A DNA stretch of 58,180 nt from Planctomycetota bacterium (lineage in GTDB: Bacteria > Planctomycetota > Phycisphaerae > Phycisphaerales > UBA1924). Numbering within the stretch: position 1 is the first letter of the stretch; each line of letters begins with the position of its first letter. The stretch is taken from positions 1 to 58,180 of the forward strand of contig JAFIFX010000018.1 of assembly GCA_020831805.1 (NCBI GenBank), given 5' to 3'. The notes under the pieces were generated by a model. The model ran no database searches and was not told the origin of the DNA. It worked only from the letters and a program-made list of their open reading frames with translations. The translations under genes were made by a program, and so were the position numbers. Shown here one piece after another: positions 17,470 to 26,921 of this stretch.

Positions 17470-18084
17470 TCACCTCCCGGTACGGGCTTCCATGTCCAGC
17501 AGATGTTCGATCCGGGTCACCAGCTCGTGCAGGTCGAAGGGCTTCTTGAGGAAGTCGTCCGCCCCGGCCCGGCGCAGGTTCTCGACCTCGTCGGCCTCGA
17601 CCACGCCGGAGACGCACAGGATCTTCGTGCCGGTCAGCTCCGGCGTGCCGCGGACCCGCTGGCAGACGATGTTGCCGTTGATGTCCGGCAGCATGTAGTC
17701 GAGCACGATCAGTGATGGGCGGAACCGCTCCGTCTCCAGGCCCGCGTCGTAGCCCGTGCCCGCGCTGCGGATCTCGAACCGCCCATCGGACTCGAGCCAT
17801 TCGGTCATCAGCCGCACGATCTCGGGATCATCGTCGACGATCAGGACCCGGCTCAGACCCGGCTCGAGCAGCGAGGTGGGGATGTCGTTCTCGCGCATGA
17901 AGCGCAGCAGCTCTTCGCGGGGGATGCGTCGGAACCGCGAGCCCGGCACGCGGAAGCCCGTCAGCCGCCCGGAATCGAAGCAGCGGATGATCGTCTGCTG
18001 CGACACCTTGCAGACCTGCGCGGCTTCACCGGTCGTGAAGATCTTCTTGTCGGCCCAATCCTGGGACCCGTTGGCATCGGACAT
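17470..18084 (-). CDS. Response regulator with N-terminal excisionase/MerR-type helix-turn-helix
   Basis: 204 residues from the ATG at 18084 (GGAGG upstream). The N-terminal 60 residues form an excisionase-type winged helix (FTTGEAAQVCKVSQQTIIRC, then 'GRLTGFRVPGSRFRRIPREEL'). A complete receiver follows (about 78-195) with the acidic pair (IVDDD), the phospho-acceptor Asp (IVLDYMLPD) and the switch Lys-Pro (LKKPFD). Placing the DNA-binding domain before the receiver reverses the usual order. It is first gene of the three-gene signalling unit. Confidence 0.85.
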   Translation of the reverse strand: MSDANGSQDWADKKIFTTGEAAQVCKVSQQTIIRCFDSGRLTGFRVPGSRFRRIPREELLRFMRENDIPTSLLEPGLSRVLIVDDDPEIVRLMTEWLESDGRFEIRSAGTGYDAGLETERFRPSLIVLDYMLPDINGNIVCQRVRGTPELTGTKILCVSGVVEADEVENLRRAGADDFLKKPFDLHELVTRIEHLLDMEARTGR

Positions 18085-18231
18085 CGTGGCGGCCTCCCGC
18101 GCCGGAACCAACGGCACACCCGGCACGACCGCTCATCGGCCCCCAGCTTGCCCAACTTCACGAGGATCGGCGCGATCGGGCGAACCACCCGCCCGTTCCG
18201 GGGCCGTCGTCCGGCCCATGCAGCCCACCCG

Positions 18232-18924
18232 TCAGGTCCGAGAAGCTCCGTGCCGAGCCCGCCACTGCGTCACCGCGTCGGGCTCCCGGGCATAGAGCGG
18301 GCGGAGGGCGTCCGGCTCGACCGGCGCCAGCCCCAGCGAGACCTCCAGGCAGCCCCGCGCCGACAGCACGAGCGGGACCCGCTCGATGCCCAGCTCCGCG
18401 GCCCGCTGGACGAAGCTTTCGGGCAGGTGGCGGTCGCACGCCATGGCCGCGGCCGCGCCGGCCCGCAGCGCGTCGGCCCGGACCACGCCCAGGTCGGCCG
18501 CCAAGCCCTGCTCATCGACGCGGGACAGGTGGCACGCGTCCTTCTTCGACGCCAGCGCGATCAGCAGCGGGCGATGACCCGGCGCGTGGTGCGCCGCGAT
18601 CAACGCGGATGGCACGGGCACGACGGGCACGCCCAGCGCCATCGCGAGCGTCTTGGCGGTGGTGGTCGCGATGCGCAGCGCGGTGTAGCCGCCCGGACCG
18701 ACGGAGACCGCGATGCGCCCGAGGTCCTCCGGGCGCACGCCGGCCCGCTCGCAGGCCGTCGCGACCGCGTGCATCACACCGTCGTTCGAGCGGGAAGCGC
18801 CCGTGTCCGCGTGCTCGGCGAGGATCTCGGCGCGCTGGGGGTCCGCGCCGTCGTAGCGCGCCACGCACACGCCCGGCGGGGACGCGGACGGGTTCGACGA
18901 CTCGATGGCCAGCACGATGGTCAC
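18232..18924 (-). CDS. tsaB: tRNA threonylcarbamoyladenosine biosynthesis protein TsaB
   Basis: 230 residues from a GTG at 18924 with AAGGA upstream. It has the TsaB start (ILAIESS-like, here VLAIESSN) and the 'VGPGGYTALRIATTTAKTLAMALGVPV' type ASKHA nucleotide-fold core near 70-95. TsaB is the scaffold partner of TsaD in making t6A37 on ANN-decoding tRNAs. The start codon is 17 nt after the arfB stop on the same strand, so the two translation-related genes are probably one operon. Confidence 0.9.
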   Translation of the reverse strand: MTIVLAIESSNPSASPPGVCVARYDGADPQRAEILAEHADTGASRSNDGVMHAVATACERAGVRPEDLGRIAVSVGPGGYTALRIATTTAKTLAMALGVPVVPVPSALIAAHHAPGHRPLLIALASKKDACHLSRVDEQGLAADLGVVRADALRAGAAAAMACDRHLPESFVQRAAELGIERVPLVLSARGCLEVSLGLAPVEPDALRPLYAREPDAVTQWRARHGASRT

Positions 18925-18941
18925 GGGGGATCCTTGCCCGC

Positions 18942-19412
18942 TCAGGGCTCGGGCGGTCGGCGTCGGCGCTTGGACTCGCCGCGCCGTTTCTTTTCGTCGA
19001 TGCGCCGCTGGATCGCGCCGCGGGAGGGCTTGGTGGGGCGTCGCTTCTTGGGCACGACGAGGGCCCGGGCGACCAGCTCGCGCAGGCGGTCCATGCAGGC
19101 GTCGTGGTTGCGCCGGGCCGAGCGGGTCGAATCGTCCTGGATCAGGATCTCGCCGGCGTCGGTCAGCAGGCCCGCGGCGAGCTTCTCGAGCCGTCCCCGG
19201 GCCGCATCGGACAGCGGGATGTCTTCGACCCGGATGCGGAGCTGGCACTTGGTGGCCCGCTTGTTGACATTCTGGCCCCCCGGGCCGGAGGCGCGGGCGA
19301 AGGCCACGCCGATGGCCGCCTCGGGCACCCGCACGCCAGGACCAAGGGGAACGCCCGGGCGTGGATCCGAGGCCGGGTTTTCGGGCGTGGGGGCGTCCAT
19401 CGGGCAGGGCAT
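18942..19412 (-). CDS. arfB: Ribosome-rescue peptidyl-tRNA hydrolase ArfB (YaeJ)
   Basis: 156 residues from the ATG at 19412; an ATG at 19400 is also possible, and neither has a good Shine-Dalgarno sequence. It contains the release-factor catalytic loop ASGPGGQNVNKRATKCQLR (GGQ) and a basic C-terminal tail (KKRRPTK...RRIDEKKRRGESKRRRR) that enters the empty mRNA channel of stalled ribosomes. There are no codon-recognition domains, which separates it from RF1/RF2. The length fits the family (about 140). Confidence 0.92.
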   Translation of the reverse strand: MPCPMDAPTPENPASDPRPGVPLGPGVRVPEAAIGVAFARASGPGGQNVNKRATKCQLRIRVEDIPLSDAARGRLEKLAAGLLTDAGEILIQDDSTRSARRNHDACMDRLRELVARALVVPKKRRPTKPSRGAIQRRIDEKKRRGESKRRRRPPEP

Positions 19413-19483
19413 AGCACAGGTCGGGAGGAATTGCAAGTCCCGATCATCAACCATCTTGCGCAAAAAGTCCGGGGTCCCGGGCG

Positions 19484-19512
19484 TTGACCGGCGGGGGGGT
19501 GTCTGCGATACT
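19484..19512 (+). promoter_or_regulatory. Sigma-70-type promoter of the HU-like gene
   Basis: TTGACC (19484-19489), exactly 17 nt, GATACT (19507-19512). This is the best match to consensus in the window. It implies a GC-rich leader of about 130 nt before the ATG at 19651. Confidence 0.6.
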
Positions 19513-19650
19513 CAGCGTTGCACCCGGCCCCACCCGGGCCCCGACGGGCCCCGGATCCGGAGCCCGGGTGCGACCGTTCGCCCCCAACGCCGGGGCGGCC
19601 TCCAACCCGAGCCCACGCACGCCCCCGGGCGGGCTGAAAGTGAGCGGCTG

Positions 19651-20061
19651 ATGAAGACGATCACGAAGAAGATCCTGGTGGACCGCATCGCGAACAAGCA
19701 CAAGCTCCAGCGCACCGCGGTCAAGAACATTCTCCAGGACTTCCTCGACCAGATCGTCGACGAGCTGGGCGAGGGCAACCGGATCGAGTTCCGGGACTTC
19801 GGCGTCTTCGAGGTCAAGCACCGCGCCGCCCGCACCGCCCAGAACCCCAAGACCCTCGAGCGTGTCCCCGTGCCCGCCAAGCGGTCCGTCCGCTTCAAGC
19901 CCGGCCGCCGCATGCGCGAGGAGATGGAAGGCCCGCAGGAGCAGCCCACCGCCGCCACGAAGCCCGCCAAGGGTCGCGAGGACCGTCCCGAGGTGATCGT
20001 CGAGCGCGATGTGGTCGCCACCATCGGCACCCGCAAGCCCGAATCCGTCGGCGCCCGCTGA
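19651..20061 (+). CDS. HU/IHF-family DNA-binding protein
   Basis: 136 residues. Residues 1-92 are a complete HU/IHF module: MKTITKKILVDRIANKH, the dimer helices, then GEGNRIEFRDFGVFEVKHR and the beta-arm with 'RTAQNPKTLERVPVPAK' and 'VRFKPG'. A charged, proline-containing extension of about 44 residues follows, which standard HU (about 90 residues) lacks. The protein bends DNA non-specifically. A near-consensus promoter suggests high expression. Confidence 0.93.
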   Translation: MKTITKKILVDRIANKHKLQRTAVKNILQDFLDQIVDELGEGNRIEFRDFGVFEVKHRAARTAQNPKTLERVPVPAKRSVRFKPGRRMREEMEGPQEQPTAATKPAKGREDRPEVIVERDVVATIGTRKPESVGAR

Positions 20062-20116
20062 GGCGCGCCCCCCCGCCCGGATCGCACCGGCGTTCTGAAT
20101 CCTCAACCCGAATCGC

Positions 20117-21379
20117 TCAGTCCACCGGCGTGCCCACGCCCGTGTGCGCCAGCATGCGGTCCAGGGCCAGCAGGGCCGGTTCGCGGACCTCGGGGTGGAC
20201 GCGGATGATGTTGCGGGCCTTGGCCGGCCCGCCCTCGGCGTCGGTCGCGGCGTCCTTCGCGGTGCCGACGCCGCAGAGCCCGTCGAGCACCCACAGCAGG
20301 TGGGGCTGGTCGATCCGCGACATGGTGGTGCACAGGCACTGGCACTCGGAGAGGATGCGCACATGTACATTGCGCCGGGCGCACTCCTGGGCCATGCGGG
20401 CGACGAGGTGGACCTCCGTCCCCACGGCCCACTTGCTGCCGGGCTCGGCGTCGCGCAGGGCCTTGATGATGAACTCGGTCGAGCCGGCCAGATCGGACTT
20501 ATCGACCACCTCCTTGCAGCACTCGGGGTGCACGAGGATGGTTGTCTTTTCTGACGCCGGCAGATCCTTCTCGGACGCTCGGATCTGATCGCAGTGTTCG
20601 GGGCGGAAGAGCTTGTGAACGCTGCAATGCCCTGCCCACAAGATGGTTACGGAATCGTGTAACTCTTGGGCGGACGCGCCGCCGAGCGGTTCACCCCGGT
20701 GCGCGCGGCGCGGGTCGTACACGCAGGTGTTCGCGTCCGTGTTGATCCCATAACCCGCGCTGGTGTTGCGGCCGAGGTGCTGGTCGGGCAGAAACAGGAT
20801 CTTGATGTCCTCGCCGGGCCGCTTCGGCTCCGTGCCGCCCTCCATGGCCCACGCGAAGACCTGGTCGGCGTTCGACGAGGTGCAGCAGGCGCCCCCGTGC
20901 GCGCCCACGAAGGCCTTGATGGCCGCCGAGGAGTTCACATAGGTGATCGGGATGATGCGCCCCTCCCAGCCCTGCTGACGCAGCGCCGCGTGGATGACCT
21001 CCCACGCGTCGACGGTGTCGTCGTACTGGGCCATGTCCGCCATCGAGCAACCGGCGGAGAGATCGGGCAGGATTACCCCCACCGAATCGGGGGTGAGCAT
21101 GTCGGCGGTCTCGGCCATGAAGTGCACGCCGCAGAAGATGATGTGCTCGACCGCCACGCCCCGTTCGGCGCGCTCCCGGACGACCGAGGCGGCGAGCTGA
21201 CTGAGCTTGAGCGAGTCGCCGGTGAAGTCGGCGTGCCGGATGACCTCGTCGGTCTGGTAGTGGTGGCCGAGGATGACCAGCTTCTCACCCAGGCGCGCCC
21301 GGCGCTCCGCGATCGCGCCGGCGAGCTGGTCGTCGGTCATCGCGTGGTAGGCGTCGGGCAGCGAGGGTTGCCAGAGCAT
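20117..21379 (-). CDS. nadA: Quinolinate synthase
   Basis: 420 residues. NadA condenses iminoaspartate with dihydroxyacetone phosphate to quinolinate in NAD synthesis, using a [4Fe-4S] cluster. Visible markers are ILGHHYQ near 36-42, the cysteines in FCGVHFMAETADML, in GHCSVHKLF, in HPECCKEVVD and in SECQCLCTT, and TYVNSSAAIKAF. It is longer than the 300-350-residue type because of insertions around 200-260. GGAGG precedes the ATG. No nadB or nadC is adjacent. Confidence 0.95.
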   Translation of the reverse strand: MLWQPSLPDAYHAMTDDQLAGAIAERRARLGEKLVILGHHYQTDEVIRHADFTGDSLKLSQLAASVVRERAERGVAVEHIIFCGVHFMAETADMLTPDSVGVILPDLSAGCSMADMAQYDDTVDAWEVIHAALRQQGWEGRIIPITYVNSSAAIKAFVGAHGGACCTSSNADQVFAWAMEGGTEPKRPGEDIKILFLPDQHLGRNTSAGYGINTDANTCVYDPRRAHRGEPLGGASAQELHDSVTILWAGHCSVHKLFRPEHCDQIRASEKDLPASEKTTILVHPECCKEVVDKSDLAGSTEFIIKALRDAEPGSKWAVGTEVHLVARMAQECARRNVHVRILSECQCLCTTMSRIDQPHLLWVLDGLCGVGTAKDAATDAEGGPAKARNIIRVHPEVREPALLALDRMLAHTGVGTPVD

Positions 21380-21506
21380 CAGGAAAAACCTCCGGGTGTC
21401 TTCACAAACAACGCGGGATCATAGGGTTCCGTTCGCCCAAACCCCGGCCGCCGACGCGGGTCTCGGGCGATTGGCCCATGTTTGTGGATCGGCGGGCGCG
21501 CCGGGC

Positions 21507-24500
21507 TCAGCCTTCCCCGCCCGGCACGGCCAGCACGATCGAGACCTCGCCGAAGCCGATCACCACGACCCCGTCGCCGAGCGCGATGCGGGAAGGCGAG
21601 CGCCGGACCCCGTCGGGCAGGACCACCACCACCCGGTCCTCGGTGCGCCCGGTCGGGGCGTCGACCAGGGTGACGCCGATGCTGGTTCGGCCTTGGGCGT
21701 CGGTTTCGGCACGCTCGACGAGCACGACGCGGCGTTCGCCGAGCGCCGAGGCGACGAAACCGGTGCGTCCGTCGGAAGCGTCGGCGCTGCGGAGCGAGCT
21801 GTCGGGCGCGTGCGTGGTCACGCCGCGGGCCCCGTGGACGACCAGGCCGTAGCCGCGGCGTTCGGCGTCGATCCAGCCGCGCTCGCTCGGACGCCCGGCG
21901 GTGTCCAGCGGCGACCGGGCGCGGAGGCCCTCGCGCCGGCTGACCGGCCAGAGCGATCGGTCGGCCCCGAGCACGAGCAGGGTCTCGCCGGCGACCCAGG
22001 CGCCGGCGGAGCCGACCAGTTCCGAATCAGCGTTGGACCAATCGATCCGCCCGCCGACGGTGTCCATTGCGATCAGGCGCAGGCCCGCGCCGACGATCAC
22101 CTGCCCGTCGGGCGCGACGCGGACCCAGCGGGTCTCCTGGCCGAGATCATCAACAAGCTGGATGGTCTCGCCGGTGCGTGCGTCGAGGGCCTCGCCCACG
22201 CCGCGGAGGGCGGGGCTGTCCATGTCGGCGTCGCGTCCTCCGGGCGCCCGGGAGATCGCGCCGCACGCGCCGAGCACCCCGCCGCCCATGTCCATCGCGT
22301 AGAGACGGGTCATGCCCAGACGCCGGCTCCAGAGCACGCGCCCGTCGATCGCGTCGAAGGCCACGGCCCGCGCGAGCCGGTCGGACACGACCACGGTGCG
22401 CCCGTCGCTCGAGGCGAGCAGGTGGGCGTTGGAGACCGCGCCGTCGAGCGGCGAGACGATCTGCCCGTTCAGCCGGGCCGCGGGGTCGGGGCCGGGCTCG
22501 ATGCGGTCGATGGGCATGCGCAGTTCGGTGGTCCAGAGCACACGGCCGGTGCGCGGCTCGCGGGCCTCGGCCCGGGCGGGAAGGCCCGTCTCCAGCTCGT
22601 CCGGCCAGACGAGGACCATGGCGCGGCTGTCGGCGTGGACCAGCACCGGGGGCATCAGCCCGACCGCGTCGGCACGCCACAGGGCGGTGTCCGAAACCGC
22701 GCCGGCGGCGTGCTGCAGGTCCTCGGCGCGGTAGGCGGCCAGCGCGCCGTGTTGGAGTTCGTACATCAGCACCAGGCCGGGCTCGCCGGGCACGACGGAC
22801 GCCGCGGGGATGCCCGTGAGCAGGCCGGGCTCGCCGGCGCGGAGAAACCGCACCCCGATGGTGGGCTGCCTGCGTTGCGGCAGCGCGGTGGAGAGCGCCA
22901 CGGCCCGGCCGCCGACCGTGGGCACCAGCGCGCCGAACGACTCGGACGCCTCGGCGAGGGCCTCGTCGGCCTCGTCGGGCCGGCCCTGGGCGTTGAGCGA
23001 GGACATGAGCGTGCCCACGAGCTCGCTGACGGTGTCCTCGGCCGGCTCGTGTCCGCGTCGGGCGGAGCGTTGGGCGGCGCGCAGGCCCGTGCGTGCGGCA
23101 CGCTCAGCGGTGGGGAATCGCTCCTCCACGAGCCAGCCGGCGGCGGCGCGGGCCCACGCCGCGGGCGCGAGCCGGGTGGCCGGGTAGCGCCGGGCCAGGG
23201 TCTCCCACTGGGCGGGCGTGCCGGCATCGGCGAGCGCGTCGGCCTCGGCGCGGGCCATGCGCTCGGCGGTGCTGGTGGCGCGCGAGCCAAAGCGGTCGGC
23301 CAGCTCGTGGAGCCTGCGGGTGGCTTCCAGCTCGGCGCGGACGGTCAGGCCCCCGCCGCGCCAGATCGAGCGGGACCAGTCCCGGTCCAGCAGGATCTCG
23401 GCGTAGGCGGCCGCTGCCCCCGGCGCGTCGCCGGTCGCGGCGCGCCAGGCCCCGGCGGCCATAGCGTGGGCGACGCGCTGCTCATCGGTGGAGGCGACCT
23501 GGCCCATGCGGTCGAGCAGCGCGCCGCGGATGCCGGTGCCCGCGGGCGTGCCGCCCGCGTCGGGGTCGGCGAGGCGTCGGACGGTGTCGAACACCCGCTG
23601 CTGCCACACGCCCCCGTCGCCGGCGCGCCGGGCCAGCCGCACCGCGTCGTCGATGGCGCCGATGACCCGGTCCTCGCGCCCGGAGCGCTGGGCCAGCTCG
23701 GCCAACGCCAGCGCCGAGGCGATGTCGCCCGACTCGATGCGGCGCTCGAGCATGGCCGAGGCGGTCTCCCAGGACAGGAACGAACGCGCTTCCACCTCGT
23801 CGACCACCACGGCCTGGCCCTCGTCGAGCAGGATGTTGCCGGTCGCGTCCAGCTCGATCCGCTCGGTGCGCATCGCGCCGGTCGGCTCGATCAGCAGCAC
23901 GCCGTCACCGACCGGCACGGCCAGACGCCCGCCCGCGGCGACCGCCCGCCCGCGGAGGCCGCGCTCGTCCAGATCCGGGGACACCCGGGCGTCGCCCTCG
24001 CCGAAGTCGGACGCGTCGTAGAACGCCACCCGGCGCGCACCGACCGAGGCGAAGCGGTCCGCGTCGAGGCCCACGAGGTAGGCGGCGTCATTGCCGGGCT
24101 GCGCCGCCCGGAAATCCAGCAGCGTGCCGTCGCGGGGATCCAGGCGCAGGATCTGCGTCTGGTCCGGCGTGAGCACGAACAGGCCGTGGTCGTTGATCAC
24201 CGGGATGCTGGTGGTGTACGGCGTGCGCACGCCGCGGGTGTACAGGCCCGGGGCGCGGGTCTGGCGGACCCAGCGCACGCGGCCGGTCGCGGTCTCGACC
24301 GCGCCGACGAGGCCGACCTTGTCGGTCCAGTAGACCACGCCGTCGGCGAGCACGCCGCCCTCGGCGAGCTGGGTGAGCTGCTGGAAGGGCAGGCTGCCCG
24401 CGCTGCCCAGCGCCCTGGTCCATCGCAGCTCGCCCGTGTGCGCGTCCAGCCCGACCAGCGACAGCCCGACCAGCCGGCGCGAGCGCAGGTTCTTGCGCGC

Positions 24501-25745
24501 CCCCACCACCACCGTATCGCCGTCGACCACGATCGGGCCACGAGGCTCGGCCCCGCGCAGTGATTCGTCCATCTCGCCGAGCACCACGGACCAGCGCACC
24601 CGCCCGGTCGTGCGGTCGACGCAGACGACGCGTCCGGTCGATTCGTCGGTGACGGAACGGGCCAGGCCCATCGCCGCGTAGACCCGGTCGGCGTCGACCG
24701 CGACGGTGCCGCTGTCCTCGACGATGCGTCCGAGCCGGGAGCGTGTCTGGCGCGTGGTGCCGTCCTCGGTGGCGGTGGACTCGCGCAGCCGCCACTTGAC
24801 GCGCATCGTGAAGCGGTCAAAGCAGGTCAGGGTCAGCCCGTCGTTGGTGAACAGATCCCCGCCTGAGAGCGTGGGCAGGACCCAGCTCATCTCGACGCGC
24901 TGCATGCCGCCGCCCCGGCCGACCGGCTCGGGCTGGTCGGAGGGGTCCATCTCCGTCAGCTCGCCCGAGTGCAGCGCGCGGGCGACGATGCCGTCGAGGG
25001 ACACCGGCCCGTCGCGCGGGCCGGACCAGTCCAGCGATCGCACCACGCGCTCGGTCTCGGTCGCCGGGGGCTCGATCCGGCGGCGCTCCGGCGCAGGCCG
25101 GCCGGCACGCTCGGCCCACGCGTCCGCGACGGACCAGGCATGCTCGGTCCCGTGGTAGGACGCGGCCGACGCCGCGAGCCCCGCCGCCTCGCCCGCGAGG
25201 CGTCCGGCGTCGGGGTGATCGAGCAGTTCCTCCAGCACGCGCACGCCGGGGGCGAAGCGCGCCGACTCGATCTGCGTCTGCGCCGAACGCAGCGCGGCCT
25301 CGAAGCCCGGCTCGGTCAGCCACGAGGCCCGCGCCACATCCGCCCAGCGTCCCTCGGTGAGCAGCACCCGCGCGCGGGGCGTCTGGCGGACGCGGTAGGC
25401 CTCCAGCAGCGCGGCGTCCGTGCGGATGCGCTCGTGGACGCGTTGGCGGACCGAGACGAACAGGCCCGGCTCGTCCGTGCCCACGAGCCGCTCGCCCTGC
25501 TCTTCCAGGATGCGCTGGAGCAGGCGGACCGCCTCGTCGGCGCCCCCCCGCGCGAGCAGGGCGTCGAGGGTGCCGAGGGTCTCTTCCGCCAGCGGGGCGT
25601 CGGAGATGTAGACCGGGGAGGTCTCCTCGATCTGGGCCGCCGCGGGCGAAGCCGCCAGGCCGATCGCCACCGCGCACAGCACGCCCGCCACCGACCCACG
25701 CCCCCCGGGGGATCCCCGCCAACCGCCCAGAGCACGCATCGCCAT
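21507..25745 (-). CDS. Large exported PQQ-type beta-propeller protein
   Basis: 1412 residues from the ATG at 25745, which has GGAGGTG 6 nt upstream. The signal peptide ends near SPAAAQ. An alpha-helical, TPR-like region (about 45-240) is followed by a first PQQ-like propeller (about 270-620; 'VVCVDRTTGRVRW', 'LVGLDAHTGELRWTRALG', 'VGAVETATGRVRWVRQ'). A second helical region (about 680-930) and a second propeller follow (about 960-1400; 'AVAFDAIDGRVLWSRRLG'). The repeats resemble BamB and quinoprotein dehydrogenases, but I see no catalytic or calcium-binding signature, so a scaffold role at the envelope is more likely. The function is not known. Confidence 0.8.
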   Translation of the reverse strand: MAMRALGGWRGSPGGRGSVAGVLCAVAIGLAASPAAAQIEETSPVYISDAPLAEETLGTLDALLARGGADEAVRLLQRILEEQGERLVGTDEPGLFVSVRQRVHERIRTDAALLEAYRVRQTPRARVLLTEGRWADVARASWLTEPGFEAALRSAQTQIESARFAPGVRVLEELLDHPDAGRLAGEAAGLAASAASYHGTEHAWSVADAWAERAGRPAPERRRIEPPATETERVVRSLDWSGPRDGPVSLDGIVARALHSGELTEMDPSDQPEPVGRGGGMQRVEMSWVLPTLSGGDLFTNDGLTLTCFDRFTMRVKWRLRESTATEDGTTRQTRSRLGRIVEDSGTVAVDADRVYAAMGLARSVTDESTGRVVCVDRTTGRVRWSVVLGEMDESLRGAEPRGPIVVDGDTVVVGARKNLRSRRLVGLSLVGLDAHTGELRWTRALGSAGSLPFQQLTQLAEGGVLADGVVYWTDKVGLVGAVETATGRVRWVRQTRAPGLYTRGVRTPYTTSIPVINDHGLFVLTPDQTQILRLDPRDGTLLDFRAAQPGNDAAYLVGLDADRFASVGARRVAFYDASDFGEGDARVSPDLDERGLRGRAVAAGGRLAVPVGDGVLLIEPTGAMRTERIELDATGNILLDEGQAVVVDEVEARSFLSWETASAMLERRIESGDIASALALAELAQRSGREDRVIGAIDDAVRLARRAGDGGVWQQRVFDTVRRLADPDAGGTPAGTGIRGALLDRMGQVASTDEQRVAHAMAAGAWRAATGDAPGAAAAYAEILLDRDWSRSIWRGGGLTVRAELEATRRLHELADRFGSRATSTAERMARAEADALADAGTPAQWETLARRYPATRLAPAAWARAAAGWLVEERFPTAERAARTGLRAAQRSARRGHEPAEDTVSELVGTLMSSLNAQGRPDEADEALAEASESFGALVPTVGGRAVALSTALPQRRQPTIGVRFLRAGEPGLLTGIPAASVVPGEPGLVLMYELQHGALAAYRAEDLQHAAGAVSDTALWRADAVGLMPPVLVHADSRAMVLVWPDELETGLPARAEAREPRTGRVLWTTELRMPIDRIEPGPDPAARLNGQIVSPLDGAVSNAHLLASSDGRTVVVSDRLARAVAFDAIDGRVLWSRRLGMTRLYAMDMGGGVLGACGAISRAPGGRDADMDSPALRGVGEALDARTGETIQLVDDLGQETRWVRVAPDGQVIVGAGLRLIAMDTVGGRIDWSNADSELVGSAGAWVAGETLLVLGADRSLWPVSRREGLRARSPLDTAGRPSERGWIDAERRGYGLVVHGARGVTTHAPDSSLRSADASDGRTGFVASALGERRVVLVERAETDAQGRTSIGVTLVDAPTGRTEDRVVVVLPDGVRRSPSRIALGDGVVVIGFGEVSIVLAVPGGEG

Positions 25746-25945
25746 TCGAACACCTCCTGAACACCCGCCCCTGGATCCTTCCGTGCGCGGCAAGGTCCGG
25801 TTGCGGACCCGGGCCGCTCGGATGGGTCCGAAAGCGCGGGATCGGTCCCGATCGGGCGCACGCCCGGCCGGTCCTTGCCCTTCATTGTCCGGGCGAAAGG
25901 GCCGGGGCTCAACCCCGGGTCGTGAACCGCCGAACCTGGGGGGTC

Positions 25946-26401
25946 ATGCCCTCCGCCGCCGCCAGCCCGCCGCACGGCCTTCGGGACGCCCTCCGGGCCA
26001 CCCTCGGGCCGCTCGCCCGGCGTCCGTACCGGGTGGTTCTCCTGGCGGTCCTGATCGCGGCGATGTCGGCGATCGACCTGTACCTGACCCTGCTCTACCT
26101 GACCCACTCGGGCATGTCGGAGGGCAACCCGATCGCCCGGGCCATGATCGCCTACCAGTCCCCGGTGGTGCTGGCCGCCTGGAAGGCCCTGACCGTGTTC
26201 CTCTGCCTGGGCATCCTGTACCTGGTCCGGCACAAGCGCAGCGCCGAGATCGGCGCCTGGGTCGGGGCGATCGTCCTGGCCTGCCTGATGGCCCAGTGGA
26301 GCCGCTACATCGCCTTCAAGGTCGAGGTCGCGCCCGAGTTCCACCTGGTCGCCGGCGAGATCGATCCGGCGTTCGTGCGGCTGGGGCGGGTCGTGCCCTG
26401 A
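25946..26401 (+). CDS. Small polytopic membrane protein, DUF5658-like
   Basis: 151 residues from the ATG at 25946; a GTG at 25922 in the same frame would add eight residues and has no ribosome-binding site. There are three hydrophobic helices. The motif IDLYLTLLYL followed by 'GMSEGNPIARAM' matches the pattern of DUF5658 proteins (Asp and Thr in helix 1, then E-x-NP). The role is unknown. The last part is a short soluble tail. Confidence 0.65.
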   Translation: MPSAAASPPHGLRDALRATLGPLARRPYRVVLLAVLIAAMSAIDLYLTLLYLTHSGMSEGNPIARAMIAYQSPVVLAAWKALTVFLCLGILYLVRHKRSAEIGAWVGAIVLACLMAQWSRYIAFKVEVAPEFHLVAGEIDPAFVRLGRVVP

Positions 26402-26427
26402 GCGAGCCGCCGGCCCGGCCGGACTCC

Positions 26428-26433
26428 TACGCT
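26428..26433 (+). promoter_or_regulatory. Putative -10 box of the LEA14-like gene
   Basis: TACGCT ends 6 nt before the ATG at 26440, and only Cs lie between, so there is no Shine-Dalgarno sequence. Confidence 0.35.
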
Positions 26434-26439
26434 CCCCCC

Positions 26440-26904
26440 ATGCGACGCGCCGCCGCGATGTCCCTTGCGACCCTGCTGACCCTGCCCGTCGTGGCCGGCT
26501 GCTCGGCCTACCGGCCGCCGACCTTCGAGGCGGTGGGCGTGCGCGAGGTCGAGCGGACGGATGACCTGGCGGTGCTCGTCTTCACGGTGCGGGCGACCAA
26601 CCCCAACCGCGAACCGATGCCGCTGAACCGCGCCTCGTACACCGTGCGCCTCGGCGATGAGACAGTGTTCTCCGGCGTGCGCTCGCCGGAGTCCACGCTG
26701 AACACCTTCGACAGCAATACCTTCGAGCTGCCCGCGGTCATTCCCGCGGCGCTGAGCGATCGGCGCGGCGAGATGCCGTACAGCATCAGCGGCCATGTGG
26801 TCTACCGCCGGCCCGGCGCGCTCGCCGATGTGCTCTTCGACGCCAACATCACCGTGCCGGAGGCCCGGCTGAACCTCTCGGGCACGGTCAACCTCGGGGA
26901 CTGA
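26440..26904 (+). CDS. LEA14/WHy-domain lipoprotein
   Basis: 154 residues. The lipoprotein signal has lipobox VAGC (Cys21 acylated). The mature part matches the WHy/LEA-type-2 fold: 'LAVLVFTVRATNPNREPMPLNRASYTVRLGDETVFSG' carries the NPN core, then 'LPAVIPAAL' and the terminal strands. Such proteins are associated with desiccation and stress or with envelope lipid transport. It starts 38 nt after the membrane protein gene, with its own putative -10 box. Confidence 0.78.
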   Translation: MRRAAAMSLATLLTLPVVAGCSAYRPPTFEAVGVREVERTDDLAVLVFTVRATNPNREPMPLNRASYTVRLGDETVFSGVRSPESTLNTFDSNTFELPAVIPAALSDRRGEMPYSISGHVVYRRPGALADVLFDANITVPEARLNLSGTVNLGD

Positions 26905-26921
26905 ATGATCCCCCCCCCGGC

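Noticed and set aside
14106..17549. 1147-codon plus-strand frame
   Set aside because: Antisense shadow of the signalling genes.
19513..19650. Riboswitch or attenuator in the HU leader
   Set aside because: The leader is GC-rich but no known aptamer or leader peptide could be identified.
21396..24563. 1055-codon plus-strand frame
   Set aside because: Antisense shadow of the PQQ-type propeller gene.
25783..26439. Upstream in-frame extension of the LEA14-like gene
   Set aside because: It overlaps the DUF5658-like gene in another frame; the lipoprotein signal and -10 box fix the start at 26440.
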